Shown here in pieces: positions 52,443 through 61,514 of a DNA stretch of 64,000 bases. Source of the stretch: Peptoniphilus_A harei_B (GTDB lineage Bacteria > Bacillota > Clostridia > Tissierellales > Peptoniphilaceae); the NCBI GenBank assembly GCA_032560695.1, contig JAWGHR010000001.1:186001-250000 (forward strand), written 5' to 3'. The translations under genes and the position numbers were made by a program. Under the pieces are notes generated by a model. The model saw only the letters and a list, made by a program, of their open reading frames with translations. It was not told where the DNA came from and did no database searches. Positions within the stretch are counted from its first letter, which is position 1. The number at the start of each line of letters is the position of its first letter.

Positions 52443-53467
52443 TGAGCGAAAATGAAAAAAGTTTTTCTAGTTTTATAAAGAGAAAGGCAAAATTATATTT
52501 TATTGATGCCCTTGGCGCCATGGCCTTTGGACTTTTTGCTACCCTATTAGTTGGTACAATCTTAAATACTCTTGGCAAGTCCTTTAATATTGTATTTTTG
52601 ACAGATGTCCTTTGGCCCTTAGCCCAAAAAGCAACGGGACCTGCCATTGCAGTTGCCATTGCCACAGCTATGACTGCTCCTAGCCTTGTTGTCTATGCGG
52701 CAACTGTTGTTGGGATTGCTGGCAATGAACTTGGTGGCCCCATGGGAGTTTATATTGCAACTATTGTAGCTGTTGAGTTTGGAAAGCTTGTCAGCAGGAA
52801 GACAAAAATCGACATAATAGTAACTCCTGCCGTTACAGTCCTTAGTGGTGTTTTTGTTGCAAACTTTGTGGGTCCTATTATAGGCGACTTTATGAACCTA
52901 CTAGGCGCAATTATTATTAACGCCACAGACAAGGCTCCCTTCTTTATGGGAATAATTGTCTCAGTTGTTGTTGGAATAGTTTTGACGCTTCCAATTTCAT
53001 CGGCTGCTCTCTCAATGATGCTCTCACTTTCATCTCTTGCCGGTGGAGCTGCAACAATTGGCTGCTGTTGTCAAATGGTTGGCTTCGCAGTTATGTCCTA
53101 TCGTGACAATAAGATTGAAGGTCTTGTGGCTCAGGGGCTCGGTACTTCCATGCTACAGATGCCTAACATTGTGAGAAAACCCCTTATAATTGTCCCACCA
53201 ATACTTTCATCGGCAATCCTAGGACCAGTGTCTACAATGGTATTTAAACTTGAAAACACTCCTCTAGGTTCTGGTATGGGAACTAGTGGACTTGTGGGAC
53301 AAATTTCAACCTTTACTGCCATGCCAGATGTTCCTTTTATGAAACTTTTGGGAATAATTTTACTTATGCATATAATCTTGCCTGGTCTTGTTACTTTTGT
53401 GATTTATGAAGTTCTTTACAGAAAGGGCCTAATCCAAGATGGTGATATGAAGTTATATTTTAAATAG
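52439..53467 (+). CDS. PTS EIIC-like integral membrane protein (PF13303-type)
   Basis: 342 residues, almost entirely hydrophobic with about eight to ten membrane segments (FIDALGAMAFGLFATLLVGT, IAVAIATAMTAPSLVVYA, FMGIIVSVVVGIVLTLPISS). GCCCQMVGFAVMSYRDNKI and PLGSGMGTSGLVGQ are recognisable features of the EIIC_2 family. No EIIA or EIIB domain is fused or adjacent, so it may transport without the usual phosphorylation, or belong to a system elsewhere. It is translationally coupled to the nitroreductase. Confidence 0.8.
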   Translation: MMSENEKSFSSFIKRKAKLYFIDALGAMAFGLFATLLVGTILNTLGKSFNIVFLTDVLWPLAQKATGPAIAVAIATAMTAPSLVVYAATVVGIAGNELGGPMGVYIATIVAVEFGKLVSRKTKIDIIVTPAVTVLSGVFVANFVGPIIGDFMNLLGAIIINATDKAPFFMGIIVSVVVGIVLTLPISSAALSMMLSLSSLAGGAATIGCCCQMVGFAVMSYRDNKIEGLVAQGLGTSMLQMPNIVRKPLIIVPPILSSAILGPVSTMVFKLENTPLGSGMGTSGLVGQISTFTAMPDVPFMKLLGIILLMHIILPGLVTFVIYEVLYRKGLIQDGDMKLYFK

Positions 53468-53498
53468 AGTTTTATTAGTTATTTATATATTTTTGCAT

Positions 53499-53532
53499 TA
53501 AAAAAAGATGGGTCTCCCCATCTTCTTTTTTT
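53499..53532. terminator. Bidirectional intrinsic terminator
   Basis: AAGATGGG and CCCATCTT pair around TCTC, with T runs on both sides; serves the EIIC-like gene (plus) and the GNAT gene (minus). Confidence 0.9.
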
Positions 53533-53797
53533 ATGCTCTTACATCATCATAGTCACTTGATTCAAGTTTCTTTTCTACGTAAGAACAAGTTCCTAAAATC
53601 TTTTTGTTTTCTTTTCTTGCATCTTCTACAAGTTGTTTTACAAGTTCACCTGCTAGTCCTTGTCCACCAAATTCTGGTTTCACAATAGTGTGTTGGGCAT
53701 CAATTACATCGCCCTTATTTTCGTAAGTCAAGATTCCCTTATAATTATTTTCATCTTCGCCTATATAATAACAGTTTATACCTTTTTTAACTTCCAT
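53531..53797 (-). CDS. Small GNAT-type N-acetyltransferase (YjdJ-like)
   Basis: 88 residues of the short YjdJ-type GNAT fold. VIDAQHTIVKPEFGGQGLAG carries the acetyl-CoA loop (the GGQGLA pattern), followed by LVKQLVEDARKENKKILGTC. It lacks the longer N-terminal half of full GNAT enzymes, as this group does. The substrate is unknown. GAGGTCATT precedes the ATG. Confidence 0.85.
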   Translation of the reverse strand: MEVKKGINCYYIGEDENNYKGILTYENKGDVIDAQHTIVKPEFGGQGLAGELVKQLVEDARKENKKILGTCSYVEKKLESSDYDDVRA

Positions 53798-53859
53798 AAT
53801 GACCTCCTATTTTAAATGTTCTTATAAGTTACTTACCCATTTAAAATAAAAGTTCACTC

Positions 53860-56277
53860 TTATTTTATTTTTTCAATGATTCTGTATTTTGTATCAAAGC
53901 CTTCATTAGTTCCTGTGAAGGAGTTGTCGCCTTTTGAAAGTTCTAACATAGCATCTACAGTTTCTTTAAATTCTGGAAGTTCTTCTGTCTTTCTATCTAA
54001 CTCGTCAATTCCTCTTTGCTTGAACTCTTGAATCTTTTCTGCAAAAATTCTCATATTGTCATCAATTAGGTTGCTGCCGTCTTTTAACTTAAAGGCACCT
54101 GAATTCAAGTCTATTATACCATCGTCAAGTTTTTTAATTCCATCTCTCATTGGTACAATTCCCTCAGTCTTAAGTCTTGGGAATTCTTTGAAGTCTTTAG
54201 ATTTATCTCTAAATTCTAAAAGTCCACTTGTTAGATCACTTGCACCATTCTTTAACTTGCCAGAGTTGGAATCAAGTTCTGTGATTGCATCTGTAAATTT
54301 ATTTACAGCATCTTCACTTTGTTCTGTTCCTTCTCTTAGTTTTGATGAACCATCTTTTAATTTTGTTGTTGCATCATCAAGTTTAATAAGGGAGTCAGAA
54401 AGCTTCATAAGTTGAGATGTGTCAAGTTTTGATGCTGCTTCTGTCCTAGCCTTTGCAAGTTCTCCATCAATTTGTCTTGCTCCACTAGCAAGTTCTGATG
54501 TTCCAGCTTGGAGCTGTTCAAGTCCTCCATGAAGCTGACTTGTACCTGCATTTAATTTTTCTGAGGCTTCAGCTAGCCCTTGCATTCCACCCTTTAATTG
54601 ATTTAGTCCTTCTAGTTGACCTGCCATACCACTTAAACCACTTAGGGCTTGAAGTTCTCCAGCAATTTTTTTAGTTGAGCCACCAATAGCTTGTGCATTA
54701 TTACCAATGTTTCCTGCTGCTCCCTGTAAAATTCCTATTGCTTCTTGAGCTGCAGGATCTTCGCTTTGACTTAAGATGGCAATAGCTTTTCCTATGTCTT
54801 GTGCTGAAGCTCCAATATTTTGTGCACTTGTCCCAATATTTTGAAGATCTCCCTCAACATTTATATTTCCAAGACCAGAAAGATTTGGCACTTCAATCCC
54901 TTGAACTTTTACATTTAATTGTTGGAAGTTGCTATTAAATTCACTTTGACCTGCTGCAAGCTTATTAGCACTTTCAATTGCCTTACTTGCACCAGCGTCA
55001 ACCTTGTCTGCACCTGCTGAAAGCCTATCTATTCCAGATTTTAATTCTGATAATTTTTTTAGGGCCTCTTCCTTCATTTCATCAACTTTGCTGAGTTTGC
55101 TTGAGCCCTCTCTTAGTTGTGTTGTTGCGTCCTTTAATTTTCCTATTCCATTGTCAAGTTCTACTGAACCGTCGTGAAGCTTTCTTGCTCCATCTTTCAT
55201 TTCTCCAGTTTTTTCATTCATCTTGCCAACTGCAGAAGTGTAATCAGTGATACCTGAAGTTAATTTGCTTCCACCTTCATACATTTCTTGTGCTGCACCT
55301 GGAATAGGTTCAACCTTATCAATCACTTCATCAATTTTATCTTCAAATTCTCCAGACTTGTCGTATAGTTCCTTAGAACCGTCTTTTAGTTTTACAGTTC
55401 CGTCACCCATTTCTGAGATACCATCATTTAATTCATGTTGAGCATCAGATAACTTTGAAGAAGCATCTACTAGTTTTTCTGAATTGTCTTCTAGCTCTTT
55501 AATTCCATCTCTCAATTTGTCAATAGACTTTAAGTCAGCTTCATTTTGGAAAAGTTCATTGGAAATGACAATGTAAGCTTCTACAGGTTCATAGCCCTTG
55601 ATGTCCATTTCTATTGTGGCTTGACTCTTGAATTCTTCCATTTGTCTTTCTTCTAGAATATTTTCAAAGTTCTCCCTAAGGCCTGGTGTTAAAATTGTTG
55701 TAACCATTTCATTTTTTCCGTCTTTTGCCACTTTTGCATCCTTAGTTTCAATGTTTGATGCAACTTCTTGTGGAAAAGCCATGGCTGCCATTAGAGTGTA
55801 AGGTGCATATACTCTTTGCTTTTTACCACCAATTCTCTTTATAACATAGTTATTATTTTTTGCTGAAATAACTACTTTTAAATGACCAGACTTGCCTTTA
55901 AGATCAGAGTTTTCGATTTTTTCTCCGTCAAGATAGTAATCAATTTTTACATCTACTGGCAAGTTTTCTTCACTCTTGCCTTGGTAGTAGATATCCTTAA
56001 CATCTTCGTCCCAATAAATATATCCAGAATCATTCTTTATCATTTCATCTGTCTTTAAGTTCTTTACATTTTTTAGGTTTGACTTGTCCTTACCCTTGAT
56101 ATTATCTTCAGAGTTTAGCCAAACTGAAACAGTCTTGTCTGTTATTTTGTCGTCTTTTTTTAGGACATAAACTGTTTCACTTTTATTTATAATTTCTGAT
56201 GCTGCAAAAGCAGTATTAGTTAATATCATAGAAGATAAGACTAGGGAAACTACTCCCTTTTGAAAATTCTTATTCAT
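53860..56277 (-). CDS. Secreted LxxG heptad-repeat protein encoded with an MMPL transporter
   Basis: 805 residues. A signal peptide (KGVVSLVLSSMILTNTAFA) is followed by about 210 residues of unknown domain and then over 400 residues of heptad repeats of the kind LxDGxxxL (KLKDGSKELYDKSGEFEDKI, GARKLHDGSVELDNGIGKLK, GTSQLHGGLEQLQAGTSELA), forming long coiled coils like those in YhgE/Pip-type exporter partners. No C-terminal membrane anchor is visible. It lies 22 bases after the MMPL gene, so it may be an extracytoplasmic component or partner of the exporter. GGAGAGAAAA precedes the ATG. Confidence 0.85.
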   Translation of the reverse strand: MNKNFQKGVVSLVLSSMILTNTAFAASEIINKSETVYVLKKDDKITDKTVSVWLNSEDNIKGKDKSNLKNVKNLKTDEMIKNDSGYIYWDEDVKDIYYQGKSEENLPVDVKIDYYLDGEKIENSDLKGKSGHLKVVISAKNNNYVIKRIGGKKQRVYAPYTLMAAMAFPQEVASNIETKDAKVAKDGKNEMVTTILTPGLRENFENILEERQMEEFKSQATIEMDIKGYEPVEAYIVISNELFQNEADLKSIDKLRDGIKELEDNSEKLVDASSKLSDAQHELNDGISEMGDGTVKLKDGSKELYDKSGEFEDKIDEVIDKVEPIPGAAQEMYEGGSKLTSGITDYTSAVGKMNEKTGEMKDGARKLHDGSVELDNGIGKLKDATTQLREGSSKLSKVDEMKEEALKKLSELKSGIDRLSAGADKVDAGASKAIESANKLAAGQSEFNSNFQQLNVKVQGIEVPNLSGLGNINVEGDLQNIGTSAQNIGASAQDIGKAIAILSQSEDPAAQEAIGILQGAAGNIGNNAQAIGGSTKKIAGELQALSGLSGMAGQLEGLNQLKGGMQGLAEASEKLNAGTSQLHGGLEQLQAGTSELASGARQIDGELAKARTEAASKLDTSQLMKLSDSLIKLDDATTKLKDGSSKLREGTEQSEDAVNKFTDAITELDSNSGKLKNGASDLTSGLLEFRDKSKDFKEFPRLKTEGIVPMRDGIKKLDDGIIDLNSGAFKLKDGSNLIDDNMRIFAEKIQEFKQRGIDELDRKTEELPEFKETVDAMLELSKGDNSFTGTNEGFDTKYRIIEKIK

Positions 56278-56299
56278 TTTTCTCTCCTTATTTAATAAA

Positions 56300-58354
56300 T
56301 TAATTTAAGTTTTTTGTAGTCTTCTTAATAAATGGAAAACTAACTGAGATAATAGCAGGTAGTAAAAGTATGATTACAAGCATACTTATAATGGCACCCC
56401 TTGCTAAAAAGGTACAAATTGTAGATACAATTTCCATCTTGGAATAAATACCTACGCCAATTGTTGCAGCCATAAAAGATAGGGCTGAAGTCACAATGGA
56501 TTTTGAAGTTTCTTTAACTGCAATTTTTAAAGAGCCATCTAAGTCCATGGATTTTTTGTACTCTGACAAAAATCTATCTGTCAAAAGTATTGAATAGTCT
56601 ATAGTTGATCCCAACTGGATAACTCCAATTATTATTGATGTAATAAAGGGAATTGTGTGGTTAAAATAGAAGGGAATTCCCATATTTATTTGAATAGCAA
56701 GCTCTATTGCTCCGATTAATACAACTGGGATTCCAATAGACTTAAAGACAAGGGCAATAATTAAAAATACTACTGAAATAGAAATAATATTTACTATTTT
56801 AAAGTCCCTGTCAGAAATAACTGTTAAGTCATCAGTTAATACTGCTTCTCCAGTTAGGTAGCCTTCCTCGTCATGGTCATATATTACCTTCTTCATTTCG
56901 GCAACTTGGTTTTTTACCTCTGGCGATGCTGTTTGATACTTGGAGTTCGCCATAATCATTTGGTAACCATTTTTGCTAAAGTTATCTTGAAGTTTATCTG
57001 GCAAAAATTCGCTAGGTATAGTAACTCCTGTTACAGAACTTACACTTAGAACAGAATTTATACCGTCAATTCCCTTTAAGTCGCTAATTAAACCTTCTAG
57101 GTTAGAATTAGAAAGGTCGTCTTTAACAACTATAAAGTGAGTACTTGCCATGTCGTAGTCCTTTTTCATCTTGTTAAGAGCAACGATGGAGTCAAGGTCC
57201 TGTGGCAGCGACCTATCTAAGTTGTAGTAGAGTTTTGTGTTCAATGATCCATAAATTGCTGGAATGAATAATCCTATAGCAACAAGGAAAAGTGTCTTTT
57301 TATGCCTAATATTAAATTCCGACAATTTATCGAAGCTTGGTAGCATTACCTTGTGGTTGTATTTATTTACTAGGTTTTCAACAATAAGAAGCATTGCTGG
57401 AAGGACTGTTACAGTTGAGATTAGACCTATCAAGACCCCTTTACTCATTACTAAGCCAATGTCCTTACCTAGGCCCAATCTCATTGCTATTAGGACAATA
57501 AATCCTGCAAAAGTAGTAAGTGATGATGCAAATAAGGATGAAATTGTCTCTTGAATTGCAACATCCATGGCGTCATATTTTGTATCGTAGTATTTTTTTT
57601 CTTCAACATACCTGTGGTAGAGAAAGATTGAATAGTCCATGGTAACAGCAAGCTGCAAAACAGCTGCTATGGCCTTAGTAATGTAAGAAATCTCTCCCAA
57701 AAATATATTTGTCCCAAAGTTATACAAGACTGCATATCCTATTGTCAGCATAAAAACAAAGGGGACTATAGTTGATTCATTTGTTAAGGATAGAATAATT
57801 AATCCAAGGGCAACTGCAAGTCCAACATAAATTGGCGTTTCCCTGTCAATTAAGTCCTTTGTGTCCTTGACAAGTGAAGAAATACCACTTAAATATTTTT
57901 GATTAGATTCAATTTTTCTAATTTCATCTATGGCAGACATGGTCTTAAGAGAAGATGATGACTCACTAAACTTTACTATCATAAGAGTTGACCCATCAGC
58001 ATAAAAAATATCTTTTATCTCATCTGGTAAAAACTCGCTGGGAATCATATCTCCTACAGTAGAAGATTTTGAAATAACATCCTCAACCCCATCTATCTCA
58101 AGTATTTTCTCCCTCAAGACTTCTGCATCATGGTCACTTCCCTCTAATATCAACATACCTGTTGCAGCATTCTTGAAATCTTCATCAAGAATTTTTTGAC
58201 CTTGAGTTGACTTTAAATCTTGGGGCAAGTAGGACAAGATGTCATAGTTTACTCCCGTCAGCTTGTAGCCTAAGAATGAGGGAAACAAAAGCAATGTCAT
58301 GACTAAGAGGACAAATTTTGGTCTGTGTGAAATAAATTTTGTAAATTTTTTCAT
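56300..58354 (-). CDS. MMPL/RND-family exporter
   Basis: 684 residues in two similar halves, each with a transmembrane helix, an extracytoplasmic loop and five more helices. The loops are clear duplicates (GVEDVISKSSTVGDMIPSEF versus GINSVLSVSSVTGVTIPSEF, followed by LPD). Membrane motifs include LQLAVTMDYSIFLYHRYVEE and IQLGSTIDYSILLTDRFLSE, whose Asp-Tyr pairs match the proton-relay site of MMPL transporters. Likely exports lipids or amphipathic compounds. It follows the TetR gene by 9 bases and is under the same promoter. Confidence 0.93.
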   Translation of the reverse strand: MKKFTKFISHRPKFVLLVMTLLLFPSFLGYKLTGVNYDILSYLPQDLKSTQGQKILDEDFKNAATGMLILEGSDHDAEVLREKILEIDGVEDVISKSSTVGDMIPSEFLPDEIKDIFYADGSTLMIVKFSESSSSLKTMSAIDEIRKIESNQKYLSGISSLVKDTKDLIDRETPIYVGLAVALGLIILSLTNESTIVPFVFMLTIGYAVLYNFGTNIFLGEISYITKAIAAVLQLAVTMDYSIFLYHRYVEEKKYYDTKYDAMDVAIQETISSLFASSLTTFAGFIVLIAMRLGLGKDIGLVMSKGVLIGLISTVTVLPAMLLIVENLVNKYNHKVMLPSFDKLSEFNIRHKKTLFLVAIGLFIPAIYGSLNTKLYYNLDRSLPQDLDSIVALNKMKKDYDMASTHFIVVKDDLSNSNLEGLISDLKGIDGINSVLSVSSVTGVTIPSEFLPDKLQDNFSKNGYQMIMANSKYQTASPEVKNQVAEMKKVIYDHDEEGYLTGEAVLTDDLTVISDRDFKIVNIISISVVFLIIALVFKSIGIPVVLIGAIELAIQINMGIPFYFNHTIPFITSIIIGVIQLGSTIDYSILLTDRFLSEYKKSMDLDGSLKIAVKETSKSIVTSALSFMAATIGVGIYSKMEIVSTICTFLARGAIISMLVIILLLPAIISVSFPFIKKTTKNLN

Positions 58355-58363
58355 TCTACTCCT

Positions 58364-58948
58364 CTATCTAAATATTCTGTCTACTATTTTGTATAAGGCT
58401 GGCTTCATTTCTTCTATACCAAGAACTGAATCTGGCCTTAGGGCTGATTCACAAGTTGAAAGAACTATGTGAATTGTAAGTGACAAGACAAATAACCTTT
58501 CGGAATCAGAAAGCTCATCATTAAACAAACTTGAATACTTATTTAAAATAAATTGAAGACTGTTTTCTGCTTCCTTGTACCTGTCGTCATTTTCTACCTT
58601 GGCATAAAGGGCCCAGTTTAAATTGCTTGAAATGAGTTGCAACTCAAGGGGATCCTTGACCAAGTAATCGATTATATAATTAATGAAAGAAATATATCTC
58701 TTCTTAGGGTCGTCTCCCTGGCAAGTTGACTCAGCCTCATAAAAAAGTTCTGTCAATATATCTAAAACTATTTTTTGTTCCAAGTCCTTTTTGTCTTTAA
58801 AGTAGTTGTAAAAAGTTCCCAGTCCTAAGCCAGTTCTATTCATAATATCTCTAATAGAGGTGGGCTCAATTCCCTTCTCTCTAAAGGAAGATATTGCGGC
58901 TTCTGATATTTTATTTTCTTTTTCTTTTCTTCTATTTTGAGATTTCAT
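58364..58948 (-). CDS. TetR-family transcription regulator
   Basis: 194 residues with an N-terminal helix-turn-helix: SEAAISSFREKGIEPTSIRD and GLGLGTFYNYFKDKKDLEQK. The C-terminal part is the usual helical ligand-binding domain. It is the first gene of an operon with the MMPL exporter and the repeat protein. Two matching operators, TGAAC-N3-GTTCA, frame the promoter, so it most likely represses its own operon until an exporter substrate binds. AGGAGGAGGTAAAA precedes the ATG. Confidence 0.93.
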   Translation of the reverse strand: MKSQNRRKEKENKISEAAISSFREKGIEPTSIRDIMNRTGLGLGTFYNYFKDKKDLEQKIVLDILTELFYEAESTCQGDDPKKRYISFINYIIDYLVKDPLELQLISSNLNWALYAKVENDDRYKEAENSLQFILNKYSSLFNDELSDSERLFVLSLTIHIVLSTCESALRPDSVLGIEEMKPALYKIVDRIFR

Positions 58949-58979
58949 TTTTACCTCCTCCTAGATTTATATTAGTTAT

Positions 58980-58992
58980 TGAACATTGTTCA
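58980..58992. promoter_or_regulatory. TetR-type operator 1
   Basis: TGAACATTGTTCA, a palindrome of the TGAAC-N3-GTTCA type, downstream of the -10 box of the tetR operon. Confidence 0.8.
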
Positions 58993-59007
58993 TTTTTAGC
59001 AAAGAAT

Positions 59008-59036
59008 ATGATACTACTTTTCTGAACAAAGTTCAA
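59008..59036 (-). promoter_or_regulatory. Promoter of the tetR-MMPL operon
   Basis: TTGAAC (59031-59036) and TATCAT (59008-59013) on the minus strand are 17 bases apart. The -35 box overlaps operator 2. Confidence 0.8.
59023..59035. promoter_or_regulatory. TetR-type operator 2
   Basis: TGAACAAAGTTCA, same TGAAC-N3-GTTCA pattern, 43 bases (about four helical turns) from operator 1, overlapping the -35 box. The pairing of two sites on one face of the DNA suits cooperative binding. Confidence 0.8.
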
Positions 59037-59190
59037 GTTTTTTTTATTTTTATTTTTTATTTTAAAAAAGACCCTGGATAAGATCCTGATATTTATATTC
59101 TATTTTCAAGTTTAAATTATTTTTTAATTTTAAATTTCAATTTTAAATTTCTATTGTATAATAGCAGAGAAAATATTTTTTGGAGGAAAA

Positions 59191-60066
59191 ATGAAAGCAA
59201 AATCACTAATAATTCTCACATTTCTGACTCTTATAGCTTCAGGATGTGTAAATAAAAATAAAGATAATAAAATTGAAGATAATAAGACTAAGATTGAAGT
59301 AAGTGAACTTGATAAAAATGAACAGAAAGATTATCTCATATCAAATATGAATAATGACACTTCACTTGATCTTGTTAGGTCTACTATAGAAAAGAATTTG
59401 AATAAAAGTGTTGCAGACTCCTTTGTGGACCTTGTTATGGACTACAACAAAGAAATCTCAAAAGATCTGCTTAGTGGTGACTTTGAAAGGACTTCTAAGA
59501 TAGATAAGACTGGAGAAATTATAGACAAGAGATCTTCTATAAATCACAAGTATCCTGACACTAATTGCAGGATAAATTCTTTCTTGCTTTTAAAGGATGA
59601 CTTATCAATAAAAGAAGACCTTCCCATTGACGATGAAATTCTTTTTATGGATAAGGAAACCCTAAAGTCTTCTAATTTATTTAGCGATAATGAATTGGAA
59701 AAATTTTATAAATTATTTTCAAGAGTACAGACAAGTTCATCTAAGGACCCGAAAGTTCATGCTAAAGTAATGGAAGTATTTTTATCGAAAGTTGACTTCC
59801 CAAAGGATGTAAGTATGCTTTCAGTAGTTATCAACGACAATCTTGATGGCGAATATCTCTTTATAGGTCACGTGGGAGTCCTCCTTCCCCTTGAAAATGG
59901 GTACCTATTTCTAGAAAAAATTTCCTTTGAAGAGCCTTATCAAGCTATAAAGTTTTCTAAGAAGGAAGATGCTTACAGATATTTAAAAGATAAGTACAAA
60001 GATTATCTTGACCCAGAAGTTGCTCCACCCTTCATAATGGATAATGATAGATATGTAGATATTTAA
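59191..60066 (+). CDS. Putative lipoprotein of unknown function
   Basis: 291 residues. MKAKSLIILTFLTLIASGC is a lipoprotein signal with lipobox IASGC. The mature protein is acidic and Lys/Asp/Ser-rich and without a motif I recognise; the C-terminal half (HVGVLLPLENGYLFLEKISF, PYQAIKFSKKEDAYRYLKDK) resembles the tail of DUF4300-like lipoproteins, but I cannot be sure. TTGGAGGAAAAA precedes the ATG. Confidence 0.75.
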   Translation: MKAKSLIILTFLTLIASGCVNKNKDNKIEDNKTKIEVSELDKNEQKDYLISNMNNDTSLDLVRSTIEKNLNKSVADSFVDLVMDYNKEISKDLLSGDFERTSKIDKTGEIIDKRSSINHKYPDTNCRINSFLLLKDDLSIKEDLPIDDEILFMDKETLKSSNLFSDNELEKFYKLFSRVQTSSSKDPKVHAKVMEVFLSKVDFPKDVSMLSVVINDNLDGEYLFIGHVGVLLPLENGYLFLEKISFEEPYQAIKFSKKEDAYRYLKDKYKDYLDPEVAPPFIMDNDRYVDI

Positions 60067-60371
60067 TTAATGTAAAAAAATTTAAATTTTAAAACTTTAG
60101 AATTTTTAATTTCTTTAGTTAAAAAAATTTTTTTCTTTATGAGGTTGAGTAAAAATAATTTATTAGTAAGTTTAATTTAGCAGATATTATTTTCACTATA
60201 TATTCGATTTAAGCTAGATTATTTTATAGAAAAAATTTAAAAAATCCCTAATTTATTATAGGGATTTCATTTAAAAGTTTTCTATTAATAATTTAGTAAT
60301 TCAAAACTTACACAAAAAAATTGCCCCACTTTTACATGGAGCAATTTTTATTTTGTTTAAAATTTATTTTT
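60067..60371. other. 305-bp AT-rich gap with two hairpins
   Basis: No gene fits. Besides the terminator at 60311, AAATCCCTA and TAGGGATTT (about 60239-60269) form a second hairpin with a T run on the minus strand. The rest is low-complexity AT sequence. Confidence 0.75.
60311..60351 (-). terminator. Intrinsic terminator after the ABC permease operon
   Basis: On the minus strand AAAATTGCTCCA pairs with TGGGGCAATTTT (one mismatch) and is followed by a T run. Confidence 0.85.
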
Positions 60372-61514
60372 TTATTCAGCTACTTTGTTTCCCTTATCTA
60401 TCTTGTCTTCTCTTAACTTTAACCTGTTTGCATCAAGCTCTCTCTTTCTTTCGAAAGCGTGAAGTATAAGTGCAAGAGTTACAACTCCGTAAGAGATAAA
60501 TGTTCTGAAGTACTCACCCATCATAGCATCGCCTGTTAATACTCTTCCGGCTTGTGGAAGAACTATAAACATTAAGTGGAAAAGGGCTGTACCCAAGATA
60601 ACATTTGGTATTGAAGCTTTTGATACAGATGCACCACCAACAAGGATTGATGCTGCTGCATAAAGAGCTGCTTGGTCTTGTCCTGCATAAGTTGCAAGAG
60701 TACCAATGTTTTGTAGATAAATGATTTGTCCGTAGCAAGCAAGAACTGTTGACATAACAATTGATGCAATTCTTATTTTATCTGAATTCATTCCTGCGTT
60801 TTGTGCAACAAATTGATCTTGACCTACTGCCTTCATGTCGTGACCTAGTTTTGTGTTTCTAAACCATACGATGAATAGGCAAAGTAAACCGATTATTGCA
60901 ATAGTAACCACTGGTATATCAAATAAAATTTGATGCTTAGCAGTGATAGGAATGTTTATTCTAAACTTTAAAATGTTGTCAAAGCCTTGAGCAGATGCTA
61001 GGGTAATAGAGTTTTTAATACCGTAACCTGCTGAAAGGACCATGGACTTAGTTCTCATAGGAATTAAAGTTCCGCAGAAGTAAAGTAGGAATAACATATA
61101 CCAACCTAGGATAAAGAATGCAAGCATCATTGATGTGATCATTTCTCTACCCCTTGCCCTGTTGAGAACTCTACCTGAAAATTGTCCAAGTAAAATTGCA
61201 ATTGGAGTACCAATAAGAGCAGCAATAAGAAGTCCTGTTGCTCCAGTGAATCCCCAGTCTTGAGCAAAGATTATTCCAATTTGTCCTGCCATAGCTCCTA
61301 GAGGAATACCAAAGTTGATTCCCATACCAGCTATGATTGGAATTATAAGAGAAAGTACTAAGAAGGTATTTCTTACCATTCTCTTTGAAAGTTCATTTGT
61401 TATATAAGATAGTGGTGGTTTAGCAATAATAAGCCCTGCCACAACTATGATTATAAACAAAATTGGAACCATAAATCTGTATAAAAATTCTTTTAAATTA
61501 AATTTTTTATTCAT
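60372..61514 (-). CDS. ABC importer permease, nucleoside/simple-sugar type (second permease)
   Basis: 380 residues of the BPD_transp_2 family. A long N-terminal helix (FLYRFMVPILFIIIVVAGLI) and about nine further membrane helices; GINFGIPLGAMAGQIGI is the conserved substrate-path segment and ILVGGASVSKASIPNVILGT the family-typical C-terminal motif. It overlaps the first permease by 8 bases and shares the same motifs, so the two form a heterodimeric channel. Last gene of the importer operon. Confidence 0.9.
   Translation of the reverse strand: MNKKFNLKEFLYRFMVPILFIIIVVAGLIIAKPPLSYITNELSKRMVRNTFLVLSLIIPIIAGMGINFGIPLGAMAGQIGIIFAQDWGFTGATGLLIAALIGTPIAILLGQFSGRVLNRARGREMITSMMLAFFILGWYMLFLLYFCGTLIPMRTKSMVLSAGYGIKNSITLASAQGFDNILKFRINIPITAKHQILFDIPVVTIAIIGLLCLFIVWFRNTKLGHDMKAVGQDQFVAQNAGMNSDKIRIASIVMSTVLACYGQIIYLQNIGTLATYAGQDQAALYAAASILVGGASVSKASIPNVILGTALFHLMFIVLPQAGRVLTGDAMMGEYFRTFISYGVVTLALILHAFERKRELDANRLKLREDKIDKGNKVAE

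Noticed and set aside
58980..59035. TGAAC/GTTCA palindromes as LexA boxes
   Set aside because: The half-sites are three bases apart, not four, and they frame the promoter of a tetR gene; TetR operators explain them better.
60239..60269. Hairpin with AAATCCCTA arms as a small RNA
   Set aside because: No promoter is visible and it looks like another terminator-like hairpin in AT-rich DNA.
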